NCBI RefSeq assembly: GCF_013426205.1
Contig: NC_089423.1
Location: 4,588,001-4,652,000, forward strand
DNA length: 64,000 nt
Origin: Metarhizium brunneum
Taxonomy: Eukaryota; Ascomycota; Sordariomycetes; Hypocreales; Clavicipitaceae
Direction: 5' to 3'
How positions within the stretch are numbered: the first letter of the stretch is position 1; every line of letters starts with the position of its first letter. The translations under genes were made by a program, and so were the position numbers. Under the pieces are notes generated by a model. That model did not search any database. It was not told where the DNA came from and was given only the letters and a program-made list of their open reading frames with translations. Shown in pieces: positions 44,397 to 55,500 of the stretch.

Positions 44397-47282
44397 ATGA
44401 CGACGCCGTTAACTCATCCGGCTTATTCGAACAATTACCGTGATCGGACTTTTGCCATTGCAAAAACCAGAAGCGCCAATGACAGGGCCGTTATCGAGAA
44501 TCCCCTCGGTAAGTCTGACTTGCTCCGCACATTATTCCTCGCTCTGTGCACTTTCCTACCATGGTCCAAGGAACTGATCATATAAAGCCCATTTCACGGA
44601 CGCCGAGTTGGAATTTGATGTCCGAAACTTTGCAGAGACCTTTCTCCCTTCCGTGAGGTACCAAGAGTTGCTGCGGGCCGCCAGAGTCGGAAAGGACATT
44701 CAAATATACGATGAGGCGGCCCGACAACCTGCCGGCTACGAAGAGCGAAATAGACTTGCAGTGATTTTGACAGAAGAAGAGAAGATAGCGCTCAGAAATG
44801 AAAAGGACGTCGCATTCAGTGAGAAAGGAATGTTGGCCGTTATCGCCACGGTTTCACTGGCAGCATTTCTGCAAGGTCGGTCCGAATCGTTGCCGACAAA
44901 GGCTGAAAAGAGCCAACTCCAGTAGCAGCTGCTGACTGTCACGCGAAACAGGTTTTGTACAGTCGTCAGTCAACGGAGCTTCATTATATATGAATCAATG
45001 GGGTCTGAATCCGAGCAATGAGACCTCACACCAGATTACCCCCGACAACTGGAAGCTTGGTGCCGCAAACGCCTCGCCATTCTTTTTTGCTGCGTTGGTT
45101 GGATGTCCGCTTTCTCTACCAATCAACTACTGGTTCGGAAGAAAAGGAGGCATTAGTGTTGCGGCAATCTTGATTTTTGCCAGCTCCATCGGCGCCATCT
45201 TTGTTACTTCTTGGACGCAAATGTTTGGTGTTCGTGTCATTAATGGCATTGGTAAGCCAATCTGTAGTCCCTCAACACCGAAACGACTGCCGAACAAAAT
45301 CTGACATGACACTTAGGTATGGGCATCAAGGCAGTTAGCACACCGATCCTGGCCAGTGAAACTGCAGTCGGATTTTGGCGTGGTTCTGCCATTCTCGCTT
45401 GGCAGCTCTGGTATGTCGATGGTGTCATCTTATACCACCCCGCGAATATTTTAAGCTGACAGGGGCAATAGGGTTGCTTTCGGCATCATGATGAGTTTTG
45501 TGTTCAACTTGATCTTCACGCAAGCGGCGAATCCGACTACCACTTTTCGTCTCATCCAAGGCGCTCCTTTGGTTCCCGCATTCGCTCTTTTGATAATGGC
45601 ACTGTTTGTTTGTCCGGAGTCACCTCGCTTCCACTTGCTGAAGGGCCCTAACTATAGTGTTGAGAAAGCATACACGGTGTTGAAGAGAGTCCGAAACACC
45701 AAGGTTGGCACACTTGACTGAAACTGTACATGGCAAAGATGCCCGCTAATGAATGTCTGTGTTGGTCTATTAGTTGCAAGCACTGAGGGACCTGTACCTT
45801 GTCTCCAAATCAATCGAGCAAGAGAACATGGACTTTGGCGACCTCGACCCTCAAGCAATGATGTCGCCGGGCTTCTTCTGGGTCATCCGTGATTTTGCAA
45901 GACAGTTTGTCCAGCTCTTTCAACGTCGCCGCTTGTTTAATGCCGTTCTTTCGGCATCGACAGTCAATCTTGCACAGCAGCTTTGTGGAGGCGAGTCCAA
46001 ATATCTAGTGATTACTTGAAGTAGGAGGAGCTGACCTTGGTTATTCTCTCTGTAGTAAATGTTTGTGCCTTCTATTCAGGTACGCCTTTGTCTCCTCACC
46101 CTGATGTATAAAATGACATGCTTACATGTGTGCAGGAATTGTCTTCCAACAAGCAGGCAGATCAGAAAGCAACGTCATCACAAATATGGCATACAGTCTC
46201 GGGTTTGGTAGGAAAACTCTACCGGAACAAGTGTCTCGACTAATCTAACCTTTTCTCTACTCCCAGGGGCAATTAATTTCGTATTTGCTCTGCCAGCGGT
46301 AAAGAGCATTGACACATTGGGCCGAAGGAGATGGTTGCTGCTGACACTCCCCTTCATGGCGGTGTTTATGCTAGGGGCCGGGCTCTCTGAAAATGTCAGA
46401 GATGATGCAACTCGCAATGGAGTGACGGCCTGCTTTCTGTTCCGTGAGTATTTGGTGCCATGTGCCCACGATGGAGGAATCTCACTAACGCAAGAACAGT
46501 CTTTGCAGTAGCATACTCACCCGGCCTCGGGCCAATTCCTTTTACCCTAGCCTCTGAGAGTTTCCCTTTGACACATCGAGAAGCAGTAAGTCGGCATGTC
46601 TTGGCTCCTAGGCCCGGGGCCTTTCTCATTGCAAACAGATGCTTATCGAACAAAAAACAGGGCACAGCGTGGGCGATTTCCATCAACCTATTGTTTGCCG
46701 GGTTATTGGCCGTCTGCTTCCCGGGGTATGTCCTCAGTGTGTATCAATCGTACTGTCTAGTTATTCATTGCTGACATGCCCGGCAGCATCAACTCTGCTC
46801 TTGGCCAGAAGGGGTCCATGGGGATCTTTGCTGGGCTCAACATTGTAGCCTATGTCATGGTTTTCCTGTTTGTGGAGGAGACCAAGCAACGCAGTCTGGA
46901 AGAGCTGGACCACATCTTTGCCGTCTCGAAGCGAGAGTTTATGCACTTCAAAGTCACGAGGTACCTGCCGTGGGTAATTGGAAAATATGTTTTCCGCCTC
47001 AAAAGGGACGAGCCAAAGCTGTACAGAGACATGGTTTGGGGCTCTCGACCAGTCGGCCTGAAGAAAACACGCATCGAACCCTTGGGAGAAGCCCGGGTTG
47101 AGTTGCGGCCAAGACGTCCGACTGTCTTCCAAACCCCCAAGTTTTCGGATACAACTAGACCGAATATGGCAGAAATGGAAGAAATATACCCCCCGGGGGT
47201 AGCTGTGCCTTATGCGAGGGAATACCAGGACGGCCAGACTCCTCGCCAGGGGACCAGGCGCAACGACTCTAGATTTCAGTGA
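44397..47282 (+). CDS. MFS sugar-porter-family transporter
   Basis: Twelve exons (44397-44508, 44588-44875, 44952-45251, 45317-45410, 45472-45703, 45774-45990, 46056-46079, 46136-46207, 46267-46443, 46500-46585, 46661-46725, 46787-47282) encode 720 residues. After a roughly 130-residue cytosolic N-terminus come the twelve helices of a sugar porter, with the family loop motifs: NYWFGRKGG after TM2, PESPRF at the TM6 end, GRRRW in the middle loop, and VEETKQRSLEELD after TM12. The C-terminal 110 residues are cytosolic, basic and proline-rich. The substrate is not predictable; many such fungal proteins are sugar or polyol importers and some are sensors or multidrug exporters. Eleven introns are far more than in any neighbour, including a 24-nt microexon (exon 7) and a GC-AG intron after exon 6 (GGAG|GCGAGT). 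All joins keep frame and restore known motifs (QQLCG|VNVCAFYS|GIVFQQAG). Confidence 0.9.
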
Positions 47283-48267
47283 TGGGTGAGTCGACACAGG
47301 CTGGGGGCAAGTGGCGAAAGCGGTTCGAATCGCAAGGTAGGAAAGAGTAGAAACAGGCGTATTAATACCACAGTATCATGTATCTTGGTGTTTTAATGTA
47401 GACTGTATGTGCCCACCACGGTAGATTGGCTGGAGAGGCGTGATGGGTCATGGTCCATGGACAAAGTACGAATACGGATACGAATAGAGGCAATGCAGCG
47501 TCATGTTGGGTTGCCCCATTGTCGGTGCCGATCACGAGGTTGAACTACTAAGACAGCGTTGAAGGGAGGCGTCGCAGAAGCGTCGCAGAAGCATGGCACA
47601 GGCACAAGAGGGTTGCGAGTGTCGGGTCAAGGTTGGACATGGGCGAGATGCGCAGCTGGTGGCCGCGCGCGTAAACAGCTTCCATCTATGTACGTCACGA
47701 CGAAGAGCGGAGTGTGGAGTGTGGCGTCGCGTGACGGACCGTCAGCATGCAGGAAGCGGGAGAGGGACCATGTCAAATAGCAGTTGACAAATGGGATGCA
47801 ACTTGACATATATTAACTTCAATGTTGTGAATGTTGATGCTCTGCACTCGGGCAGGCACATGCAGGCCCGGTTTTGACGTCTCAGTGCTCATACTGGGGT
47901 CTGGTGGCTTTCATCGCCTGGCTGGTCTTTGCTGATCATTGTTGTCCAAGCACCGCGTACTCGGGCGCCGGCCAAGCCAAGGCCGATTGACCGCTTGAGA
48001 CGGGTGTCGCTGCACCCACCAGGTTAACTTTGGGAGGAACCAAGACGTTTCTTGGTTCGTACGGTGCTCAAATACCGAGACAATTTAGTTCTTTGATCAC
48101 TTGCATCGTCATAGCTCGTGGCAGCGGCACATCCAGCTGGCAAGATTGACGGCCTGGCCCGGTGACGTCTGGACACCAACCGCCTTTGTCCACCGTCTCG
48201 ATCTTCTCCATCGCTTCCTCCAATTTGCTCTCTTCCTCATCATCGGCCACTCCGCTCGCAAGACGAC
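47283..48267. other. 1-kb intergenic region between the transporter and the glucosidase
   Basis: No gene is supported. It should hold the transporter 3'UTR and the promoter of the ergosteryl-beta-glucosidase gene. A CGTCGCAGAAG duplication lies at about 47569-47590, and a CGGATACGAATA-type near-repeat at about 47471-47486. Confidence 0.6.
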
Positions 48268-50580
48268 ATGGCTTCCTTTCGGCTGACGATCGAGGATGGC
48301 CAGTTCCGAGACGCTCACGGCCGACAGGTTGTACTACGCGGAATCAATGTCGCTGGCGACGCAAAACTCCCCTCCGAGCCCGATCAACCGTCCCACATTG
48401 CCCATGACTTCTTCGACGGCGACAACGTCACATTCCACGAGCGGCCCTTTAGTAGAGGGGAAGCCGCTACGCACTTTGCCAGGATAAAACGCTACGGCTT
48501 CAATACGATCCGCTACCTCTTTACTTGGGAGGCAATCGAAGCCGCAGGTCCCGGCATCTATGACGAGCAATTCATCCAGCATACCATCGACGTGTTGAGG
48601 ATAGCAAAGTCCTATGGCTTCTACGTCTTTATGGACCCTCACCAAGATGTTTGGTCACGATTCACCGGCGGTTCGGGGGCTCCAATGTGGACGTTGTACG
48701 CCTGCGGTCTCAACCCCCAGAGCTTCGCCGCCACCGAAGCCGCCATTGTTCAGAATACGTACCCCGATCCGGATACCTTCCCGAAAATGATTTGGTCAAC
48801 CAACTACCACAGGCTCGCGGCAGGCACCATGTTTACTCTGTTCTTTGCCGGCAAAGACTTCGCGCCAAACTGCATCATAAACGGCGTCAACATCCAGGAC
48901 TATTTGCAGGGCCATTTCGTCAATGCCTGCGCACACTTGGCAAAGCGGATACATGAAGCGGGCGATCTGGAAAATGAGGTTGTCATGGGCTGGGAGAGCA
49001 TGAATGAGCCCAACAGAGGCATGACGGGTTATGTTGACTTGACAGTCATCCCCAAGGACAACCCCCTGAAGAAAGGCACCTGCCCGACCATGTGGCAAAC
49101 TTTCCTGACGGGTATGGGCAGGGCCTGCGAGATTGATACCTGGGATATGGGAGGCTTGGGGCCTTACAAGACAGGCACGACGTTGGTGGATCCTCATGGC
49201 GAGATTGCCTGGTTACCGGAAGGATATGACGATTCCAAGTATGGGTGGAAGCGTCACCCTGGCTGGAAACTCGGCGAGTGTCTGTGGGCGCAGCATGGCG
49301 TTTGGGATATAGCAACCGACACAATGCTAAAGAAGGACTACTTTGCCAAGAACCCCAGAACCGGCAAGGCTATCGATTACCCCGAGTTTACAAATACCTA
49401 CTTTATGGACTTTTGGAGAAAGTACAGCAAGGCGTGCAGAGCTCATCATAGAGATTGCCTTATGCTTATGCAATATCCTACACTAGAACTGCCTCCTGAA
49501 ATCAAGGGAACCGAAGATGACGACCCATTGATGGCTTTCACGCCACACTTTTACGACGGCATCACCCTGATGACCAAGCACTGGAACAGTACGTGGAATG
49601 TCGACGTTGTTGGTGTGCTTCGTGGCAAGTATTGGCATCCCGCATTTGCCATCAAAATCGGCGAGACGGCCATCCGAAACTGCCTCAAAGACCAGCTAGC
49701 AACCTTGCGGCAGGAGGGGCTGGACAGAACAGGCAATCATCCATGCCTGTTGACCGAATTCGGTATACCATATGACATGGACGACAAGAAGGCTTACAAG
49801 ACGGGAGACTACTCTAGCCAGTCAGCCGCACTGGATGCCAACTATTTTGGCGTGGAAGGCTCTCAGATCGAAGGCCACTGCCTCTGGGTATACACTGTTA
49901 TCAACGATCACGAACGCGGCGACCAGTGGAACGGAGAAGACTTGTCCATCCACTCCGTAGACGACAAACTGCCGCCACTTTCTCCAGTCCCCAGGAGCGC
50001 AGTGGCCGGTCAGTCTGCAACAAGCCTGCTAAAACTGTCGACGACGAACAATAGAGACGGCAGCGGCGATGACGAGAGCGTCACTCCTGGAAACCTTCAG
50101 CGCACGCTCACAACGCCGTCGATAAGCTCCAGCCGATTAGCAAAGGATCCCGAGTTGACTAACGCTCCCGGATACCGAGCCGCAGAGGCCTTCATTCGAC
50201 CGACTGCAACAGTTGTTGCAGGCAATGTGCTCTCTACGGGATTCGATCTCCGCAAGTGCACGTACTCGCTCAAGATTTCAGCGCCAAAGCCTGCCAGCGA
50301 CGAGGCGCCGACAGTCGTCTTCCTTCCCGAGTACCACTTCCCCAAGAATCAGTGCGAAGTAGCCGTATCTACCGGCAAGTGGGAGTTGAGTTCTGATGAC
50401 AGCGAAGGCCCCGTGCTCCAACGCCTGAAGTGGTGGCATCCTGAGGGAGAACAAACCCTTGATGTTCAGGGTATTGTGAGAAAACATAATGTTCCGGAGG
50501 GGTCCGCGGAAGAGGCTGGGTACCTGGAGCAGTGCCAACAAGGCTATGGCTTCAATTTCGGCAACTGCACAGTAATGTGA
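48268..50580 (+). CDS. EGH1: ergosteryl-beta-glucosidase, GH5 family (EGH1/EGCrP2 type)
   Basis: A single exon encodes 770 residues. The catalytic barrel is GH5: LRGINVAGDAKLP at the start, YGFNTIRYLFTWEAIE, FMDPHQDVWSRFTGG, the acid/base E247 in WESMNEPNRG, and the nucleophile E497 in LTEFGIPYD. The conserved HCLWVYTVINDHERGDQWNG follows. A variable Ser/Asp-rich stretch (about 580-620) precedes a C-terminal beta-domain (ATVVAGNVLSTGFDL, then VVFLPEYHFPKNQCEV). The family hydrolyses steryl-glucoside and, in some members, glucosylceramide; yeast Egh1 and cryptococcal EGCrP2 are the known examples. There is no signal peptide, so a cytosolic or membrane-peripheral location is likely. The last four residues are CTVM, a possible prenylation box. 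The ATG at 48268 directly precedes the conserved core. Confidence 0.93.
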   Translation: MASFRLTIEDGQFRDAHGRQVVLRGINVAGDAKLPSEPDQPSHIAHDFFDGDNVTFHERPFSRGEAATHFARIKRYGFNTIRYLFTWEAIEAAGPGIYDEQFIQHTIDVLRIAKSYGFYVFMDPHQDVWSRFTGGSGAPMWTLYACGLNPQSFAATEAAIVQNTYPDPDTFPKMIWSTNYHRLAAGTMFTLFFAGKDFAPNCIINGVNIQDYLQGHFVNACAHLAKRIHEAGDLENEVVMGWESMNEPNRGMTGYVDLTVIPKDNPLKKGTCPTMWQTFLTGMGRACEIDTWDMGGLGPYKTGTTLVDPHGEIAWLPEGYDDSKYGWKRHPGWKLGECLWAQHGVWDIATDTMLKKDYFAKNPRTGKAIDYPEFTNTYFMDFWRKYSKACRAHHRDCLMLMQYPTLELPPEIKGTEDDDPLMAFTPHFYDGITLMTKHWNSTWNVDVVGVLRGKYWHPAFAIKIGETAIRNCLKDQLATLRQEGLDRTGNHPCLLTEFGIPYDMDDKKAYKTGDYSSQSAALDANYFGVEGSQIEGHCLWVYTVINDHERGDQWNGEDLSIHSVDDKLPPLSPVPRSAVAGQSATSLLKLSTTNNRDGSGDDESVTPGNLQRTLTTPSISSSRLAKDPELTNAPGYRAAEAFIRPTATVVAGNVLSTGFDLRKCTYSLKISAPKPASDEAPTVVFLPEYHFPKNQCEVAVSTGKWELSSDDSEGPVLQRLKWWHPEGEQTLDVQGIVRKHNVPEGSAEEAGYLEQCQQGYGFNFGNCTVM

Positions 50581-52585
50581 AGCGCTGGAAGATTAAGAGG
50601 GTGATCAAGATGGGGTTAAGCTGTTTCTTCCATTCAACCTTGCCCTATCTCCTCTTTTTTTTTTCTCTCCTTTTTTCTGTTTTAGTTCTTGCCATATTTC
50701 CAATAGCATAGTTTTAGTTGCACCTGGCCGATTTAGGTAGCAAGTTTTGGTCAAGTTTACGATAGAGTACACGGCTAGCGTGGCCAATTTAACACATATA
50801 ACTGTATAAGTATGTACCTAGAAAACCCGAGGGGTTTCTGCAAGGGGAGGCACGCACATCAACTATTACAGGTTTATTGTTCCGACACAGCCCAAGCCCA
50901 ATGCTACTACTACGTACTACTATTCCGGTACGGAGTGTTGGGCGTCCAAGCAGCCGTGTGCCAAATGCGGCCATCCTTGCCATTCGGGTCTCTCAAACAA
51001 GCGCCCCTCATTCGTCCGCGTTACCCGCACCATTGACCGTCCCACCACCTCCCACGCGGCTAAGCGCCCAGCTGGGCGGGGAAACGAGCAGCCAGAGCTC
51101 GAGCATTGCTGCTCGGCTGCGGGCATGAGGCCACGGTCTCCCAGAATAGAAGCCGTGGCTGCAGTGCAAGCAAGCTGACAAGCTCGCGATGCCAAGCTGG
51201 CGCAGAGTCTAGGTCCTCGGTCGACGGATGCGCGGTTGGTGCAGTGTGACACTGCGCGGGAGTTGGGACGGCACATCTGCGAGGCTAGTGCCGTTGGAGA
51301 AGCAGCATGGAAGGAATAAGAGTCTGGTGCCTACATCTGCATGTATGTCTGGTTCGATGCGATGATGGACGTTTGACACGTTCGTATCGTGTGCACTCGA
51401 CGTTGGCCGTTGAAAGGTCGGCACCGTCTGCCGGTGGTCGTGCGTTCCCGGCGGGCTTGTTGGGGCAATTTAATTTGCATGGCGGACAAGGAACAAAAAG
51501 CTGCCAGTCTGGTATCAATTGATTGATGCTTGACAAGACTGCACGAGCCCACCAGACTGGTCCCAGGTGCCACTCTGGAGGCAGAGCTTGCCCGGGTAAA
51601 GTAGCCACACGTGCAGGTATCTTGCTCGGGGCTCCGTAGTTGGTCCTTCATCAATGTTTCAATGTCCGAAATACAAGACGAGACCAGTTGACATCTGGCC
51701 GCATTGCTACGTGACATCGAGTCGTCAAGCAAGCAACCACGGCATCGCGCACCGAACAGCCTCGGGGGCAGCTTTGCGACACTGCGGTGCCCCGGCCGGC
51801 TAGATTTATCTTGATTGATCAAATTGACATTGACACTTCACCTTGTGGGCTGGGCCAAGTAGTACCAGACTACTTCCTTGTCCATGTCTCCAGGCAGGCC
51901 CGTCCGCCCGTTCGCCCGTTTGGCCCTACCAGGCCCTCAAGTGCTACCAGGCCCATCGGGCCCTAGGCGCCCCCCCGTAAGCTCGTGGGCCGCAACCAGA
52001 CTGCACCAGTTGAAGTTGACATGTGGGCATGGGCATCTTGGTCCTCCATGTCCATGCCGTGTCGTCACCTCCAAAAGCTCTTGCCGTCCCGGCGTCCCCC
52101 CGTCAGCGGCTCTGCCATAACAGTCAAACCACCCACCGCTTCATCGGCAGCTTGCACACCATGCGCGAGCTCTTCTCCCCTCGAAACATTGCCGTCGATA
52201 CCCTCGATACCCTCGATACGCCCCTCGTCAACATCATTGTCGCACCCTGCGGCGAAGCCAAAACGCCTGGCCGGGGCTCGGCAAAGGAGGTCCCGTTGAG
52301 CACCAAGAGCTTGCCACAGCATCCTGGTCCGCCTGTACTTTTTTGCATTGCAAAACGTTGAACTGAACCACGTCAACGCCCGCCGCGGCGGTTGTGCCTC
52401 TTGTGAATGTTTCGGATTTCGTTGTTTTGATATTTTTTATTTTTATTTGTCTTTATTTTTCTCCAGTAGCTTTTACCTTGGTCTTCTCGCCAGCGGCGTC
52501 GTCACATTGGACAGCTGCCACACACAACCAGCTCGGCTCTTGTCGCTCCTGGCGGGTTGTTGCCCGCCCTTCGTCTTTGCCCATC
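50581..52585. promoter_or_regulatory. 2-kb upstream region of BCK1, including probable leader
   Basis: No full gene is supported. The left part holds the glucosidase 3'UTR with T-rich runs (50651-50680). The right part should be the BCK1 promoter and leader. It contains a GGCCC/CAGGC-rich imperfect repeat zone at about 51890-51975, a 9-bp tandem repeat at about 52195-52217, a 66-codon ORF at 52161-52361, and a T-rich segment at 52431-52465 just before the BCK1 ATG. Confidence 0.5.
52161..52361 (+). other. possible upstream ORF in the BCK1 leader (66 codons)
   Basis: An ATG at 52161 opens 66 codons, ending 224 nt before the BCK1 start codon. The product begins MRELFSPRNIAVDTLDTLDT, where the DTLDT repeat comes from a 9-bp tandem repeat in the DNA. 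Whether it is transcribed with BCK1 depends on the start site, which cannot be seen from sequence. Confidence 0.3.
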
Positions 52586-55500
52586 ATGTATCAAGGCGGC
52601 CAAAGACATGTCTCAGGCAATGATCCTGCTCGCGCATTTCAACTGCCTCCTCCTCCGCCAATGTCACCGCCCATGGCCGGTGGTCCCTCCATGAGCACAA
52701 TGATGAATATCCCGCCGCCGCCGCCGAGATATCCTGGCGCGCCGCCGGGAGCTGTCAACGGCATCATGATTCCTCCTCCGCCAGGGCCGCCGCCGAACAG
52801 CAACCTGGGGCCCCAGCAATCATGGCACGGGAATTACGGGAAGCTGTACGATGGCCGAACGCCCGTGGGCATTCCGCCGCCTCCCCCTACCGGGCACCAG
52901 CATCTACCGTACAATCCCAAGTTCCATGCCCAAATGGCCGCCGGACAGACGATTGCCATGCCCCCGCCTCCGCGGCCAAGCGACGGCATGGCCATGGGCG
53001 CGACATACATACCCTCGAGAGGAACATACGGCGAAGGTGTAGGGATCCCTGGGTTTGACCCCAACGAGTTGGCGAGCACGTCCGGTTCATACATGCAGGC
53101 CTCGATGAACACCATGGACACCAGTCACACAGGCCCCATGGACGACCCCAACTCCCGAGACCGCTTCTATCAGTCGAGGAATCCTTCAAACGCCTCCACT
53201 GCCACGGCTGGCAGCACAATACCGCCCGAGTTGGCAGCCCAGTGGCCGCTTGATACCGTGCTGATTTGGTTGGCGCAAAACCAGTTCTCCAAGGACTGGC
53301 AGGAGACTTTCAGAAGCCTGAATCTTTATGGGGCGCAGTTTCTGGATCTGGGCAGTCTGCACGGCGGTCGTGGAAATTTCGGCATGATGCACCAAAGGGT
53401 CTATCCGCGTTTGCTTCAGGAATGTTCCAGCAGCGGAACAGGCTGGGACCAGAGTCGGGAGCGCGACGAAGGAAAGCGCATGCGTCGGCTTATTCGAAGC
53501 ATCGTCACCGGAAAGCCGGTCGACCCATCAAAGATGGTGAGCCCCCATCACCGGGCAAACTCAGTTGCTTCACACGGCCACAATGGCAGTGCTGGCTTGG
53601 AACCAGTCGATTCGCCCAACGTGAGTATTTCCGCCAAAATCATTTCAAGTTTTGAAAAGCTGTGTCTATGGGAGTCTAATGCCTGTTTCAGACGCCTTCG
53701 GGCTCTACTGGGAGCGTCAATTTCGCGGGTCAGCGATTCTCCCAAACCCGATCCACGACAATGCCTACCCTCGGCAGCGGCACCATGAATTCCGATTCAA
53801 GCCATCGCTCAGCTCTCAAATATATAGACTCTGAAGGAGGCCGCAAGTTGAGCCCCATCACAAACGAGAATGCTGAAGGCGGGACGTTTCGTGGCACCAC
53901 GGATAGCCCAGGAGGCAGTCCTGTTCCTCAACAAGTCCTCTTTCCATCGGCAACGACGCCCGTACTTTCGCCATCGCCAGCTTCCGCCAAACTTGGCCAT
54001 CGCTCTCGTAACAGTACGGATTCGGTCACCTCAAACGCCGCCATATATGGCTCCGGCGTCCCTGCTGACGCTGCTGCGATTCTCAGTCGCGGCCTCAATC
54101 TAGCAGAAGCCATGTCGGCCTCGCGAAGCCAAGACCGATCCCAATACTCACCACTCAACTCTGGTGATAGGTCAGCCGGGGGAGATACCTCGGCATCCGC
54201 AAGGGATTCAAAGAGCTTTCTGAGCTTTTTGTCAAGGAAAAAGAGACAAAGGGAGGATGGCTCCTTTCCTTCACCCGATGAGTTCGACTCTCCCGAGTCG
54301 CCCATGTGTGTTCCCAAATCTCTTGCCGACGTGTATACCTCGTTGAATGGGAGTGATTCTCAACTTGATCGTCTAGGCTCTGCCTTTGTTGGAACTCACG
54401 AGAAAGACCAGGTTGCGATGTTGGAAAGATTGAACCGGAGCGGTGGCGTAAGAACGTTCGTGCTGGCTACCACAGACTATTGGAACTACCGCATGTGCGA
54501 CATCACAGAAGCAGAATCGGCCACTGCGATCCGTCAGACTATCTGTGGAAGCCTGGGTCTAACAGGGTTCGAACAGTATTCCATTTTTGCGACGGAACTC
54601 GGGAAATCCGATCACGCTGAACCTCTCGATGACCAACAGCTCCTCACTGACAAGCGAGTGAAGGGCGACTCCACTGGAGCCTTGAAATTCTTTATATCAC
54701 CTGCAAAGATATCCTCCGCCACCACTCCAAACTCAGTTCCCGCATCCCTGTTCCCGGGCTACATACCTCCCGGTATGGATGAAGAGTCGTACAACCGTAG
54801 CAGGCAACGATCAAGCTCGTCACCACCATCTTCCAGAGCGAATACGATCGGGGACAGGATTGACGAGAAGACGTTGGCTCAAGAAGCCAGCGATTATAGG
54901 GCAGAAATCGAGAGGAAACAGCGAGCATACCTTGCTAAGAGGAAGGAGGCAAACAAGAAGGAAAGCCCGACGGCTCCAGACTATGTGCCGTCCAGTAGCA
55001 TCAAGGGCCGCAACGTCGATTTTGATCAACCTCGCCCATCACCATTCGAGGATAAGAAACCTGATCAGCTATTCCCCCAAAGACGACCACCAGCACCACC
55101 TAGCGATCCATCTGCGACTCTGATCAAGGCCAATTCATTAAGCAGGAAACCAGGCCACAACTTGAGGAACTCGAGCGGCAGCATGGACGGGTTTCCATCT
55201 CCTAGACATCCACCTTTAGCGGCTAATGGCGACGGTGAGAGTACAGACGGCCAGCGAAGGTCGAAATACGCAGCGCAACCCGCACCCGCGAGTGGTGGCA
55301 TCGGGGCTGCTCTCGTTGGCATGGGCCGGAATTTGGGTGCTATAGGCCAATCCACCGCCAACGGCCCAAAGGCCACTTCTCCGGGCCGCATCATATCGCC
55401 ACCATACTCGTCAGCGGGTAGTGGCAACGCTCAGCAGCAGTCAGGTAAGACGGCTTTGTCCAGCGTGAACTATGCTTCAACAAGCAACCGTGGGAGAGGC

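Noticed and set aside
51331..51822. 163-codon minus-strand frame between the glucosidase and BCK1
   Set aside because: Cys/Arg/Ser-rich, no domain, and located in a promoter-like region.
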